A stretch of 6,323 nt of DNA from positions 1 through 6,323 of the forward strand of contig JAFRCB010000249.1 in assembly GCA_017404585.1 (NCBI GenBank), written 5' to 3'. The notes under the pieces were generated by a model, which saw only the letters and a list, made by a program, of their open reading frames with translations, had not been told where the DNA came from and searched no databases. The DNA is from Lachnospiraceae bacterium (GTDB lineage Bacteria; Bacillota; Clostridia; Lachnospirales; Lachnospiraceae). Shown here one piece after another: positions 5,890-6,323 of this stretch (its first letter is position 1; each line of letters starts with the position of its first letter). A program made the translations under genes and the position numbers.

Positions 5890-6323
5890 ATGTACGATAT
5901 ACGTCATTTGAATGACAATGAAATATCTGTGCGCGCGGGTGACGCGGCATTTCCTGTCCCTTTCAGGGAAGGCCTGCTCTATTCCTCGCCCGCTCGCGGG
6001 ACCTGGACGATAGCACACACGTCGATGCTCATCCCGGGCAGCCACCAGATCTTCGTCTGTCCGAGCTGCTGCCTTCGCGGCGTTGTCCTGTCGGCGGAGG
6101 AGATGGGGGCTATGGATCGGTTCTCCATGCTCGAGTTCACGGACGACCACATCCTGCGGGGCGATCTTGAGGACATGATCATCGAGGGTGTCTCCGGTAT
6201 TCTGGATGAGATGCCGAAGAAGCCGACTTGCGTGCTGCTTTATACGAGCTGCGTGCAGCATTTCCTGAATATTGATCTGAACCTTGTTTACCGCGAGTGC
6301 GCCATAGCTCACCCGGAGGTGGA
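5890..6323 (+). CDS. Nitrogenase component 1-like (NifD/NifE-like) protein, N-terminal part (3'-truncated by window)
   Basis: An open frame from the ATG at 5890 runs past the window end without a stop, giving 144 visible residues. It begins 3 bp after the hydE stop with only a weak ribosome site, so translational coupling is likely. FVCPSCCLRGVVLSAEEMG (Cys57, Cys60, Cys61) resembles the first P-cluster cysteine region of NifD/NifE-type proteins (GCxxxxKGV). LLYTSCVQHFLNIDLNLV (Cys121) resembles the later SxCxxxxxGDDI block. Cys114 and Cys137 are additional. Family knowledge: members are iron-sulfur subunits or scaffolds of nitrogenases, cofactor-assembly complexes, protochlorophyllide/chlorophyllide reductases and F430-synthesis enzymes. 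The sequence is divergent, and lack of the C-terminal half prevents a finer call; true NifD is unlikely given the hydE context. The absent stop is simply the window edge. Confidence 0.75.
   Translation, partial: MYDIRHLNDNEISVRAGDAAFPVPFREGLLYSSPARGTWTIAHTSMLIPGSHQIFVCPSCCLRGVVLSAEEMGAMDRFSMLEFTDDHILRGDLEDMIIEGVSGILDEMPKKPTCVLLYTSCVQHFLNIDLNLVYRECAIAHPEV

Noticed and set aside
5491..6312. A 273-codon minus-strand open frame
   Set aside because: It lies antisense to hydE and the nitrogenase-like gene, both of which have clear family motifs in the plus frames. Its product shows no domain.
1..6323. tRNA, rRNA, CRISPR array or intact insertion sequence
   Set aside because: No cloverleaf, rRNA signature, regularly spaced repeat array or transposase-like frame was seen on either strand.

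Overview
The window reads as a piece of a gut- or rumen-type anaerobic Firmicute chromosome, most likely a Clostridia/Lachnospiraceae-like genome. This rests on an [FeFe]-hydrogenase maturase gene (hydE) beside a TM1266-family gene, strong AGGAGG-type ribosome sites, a short Clostridia-style lipoprotein signal, and roughly even base composition. The taxon is an inference; no rRNA or other marker gene is present.

Layout. Positions 1-315 (+) hold the C-terminal end of an AMP-forming acyl-CoA synthetase. A TetR-family regulator (493-1050, +) follows, with its own good sigma-A promoter. A 99-bp imperfect palindrome (1090-1188) fills the gap between this gene and the converging minus-strand genes. 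On the minus strand, a cell-wall amidase lipoprotein (3886-2759) is followed after 68 bp by an intracellular GH32 beta-fructosidase/sucrose-6-phosphate hydrolase (2690-1215). These two are probably co-transcribed from a promoter at 3969-3996.

The stretch from 3887 to 4565 has no credible protein gene but is full of secondary structure. From 4025 to 4350 there are nested helices whose imperfections are A.C mismatches when read as plus-strand RNA but G.U pairs when read as minus-strand RNA. This is internal evidence for a minus-strand structured noncoding RNA that I cannot name. From about 4407 to 4550 a different set of helices reads well on the plus strand. They end in competing hairpins and a U5 run just before the ribosome site of the next gene, which resembles a cis-regulatory leader.

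Positions 4566 to the window end hold a tight plus-strand operon: a TM1266-type small regulator/ACT-like protein, the radical-SAM maturase HydE, and the first 144 codons of a nitrogenase component-1-like (NifD/E-like) protein. HydE takes part in building the [FeFe]-hydrogenase H-cluster. Its coupling to a nitrogenase-like scaffold protein, rather than directly to hydF/hydG, is the most notable gene-level feature and suggests an extended or different metallocofactor pathway continuing downstream.
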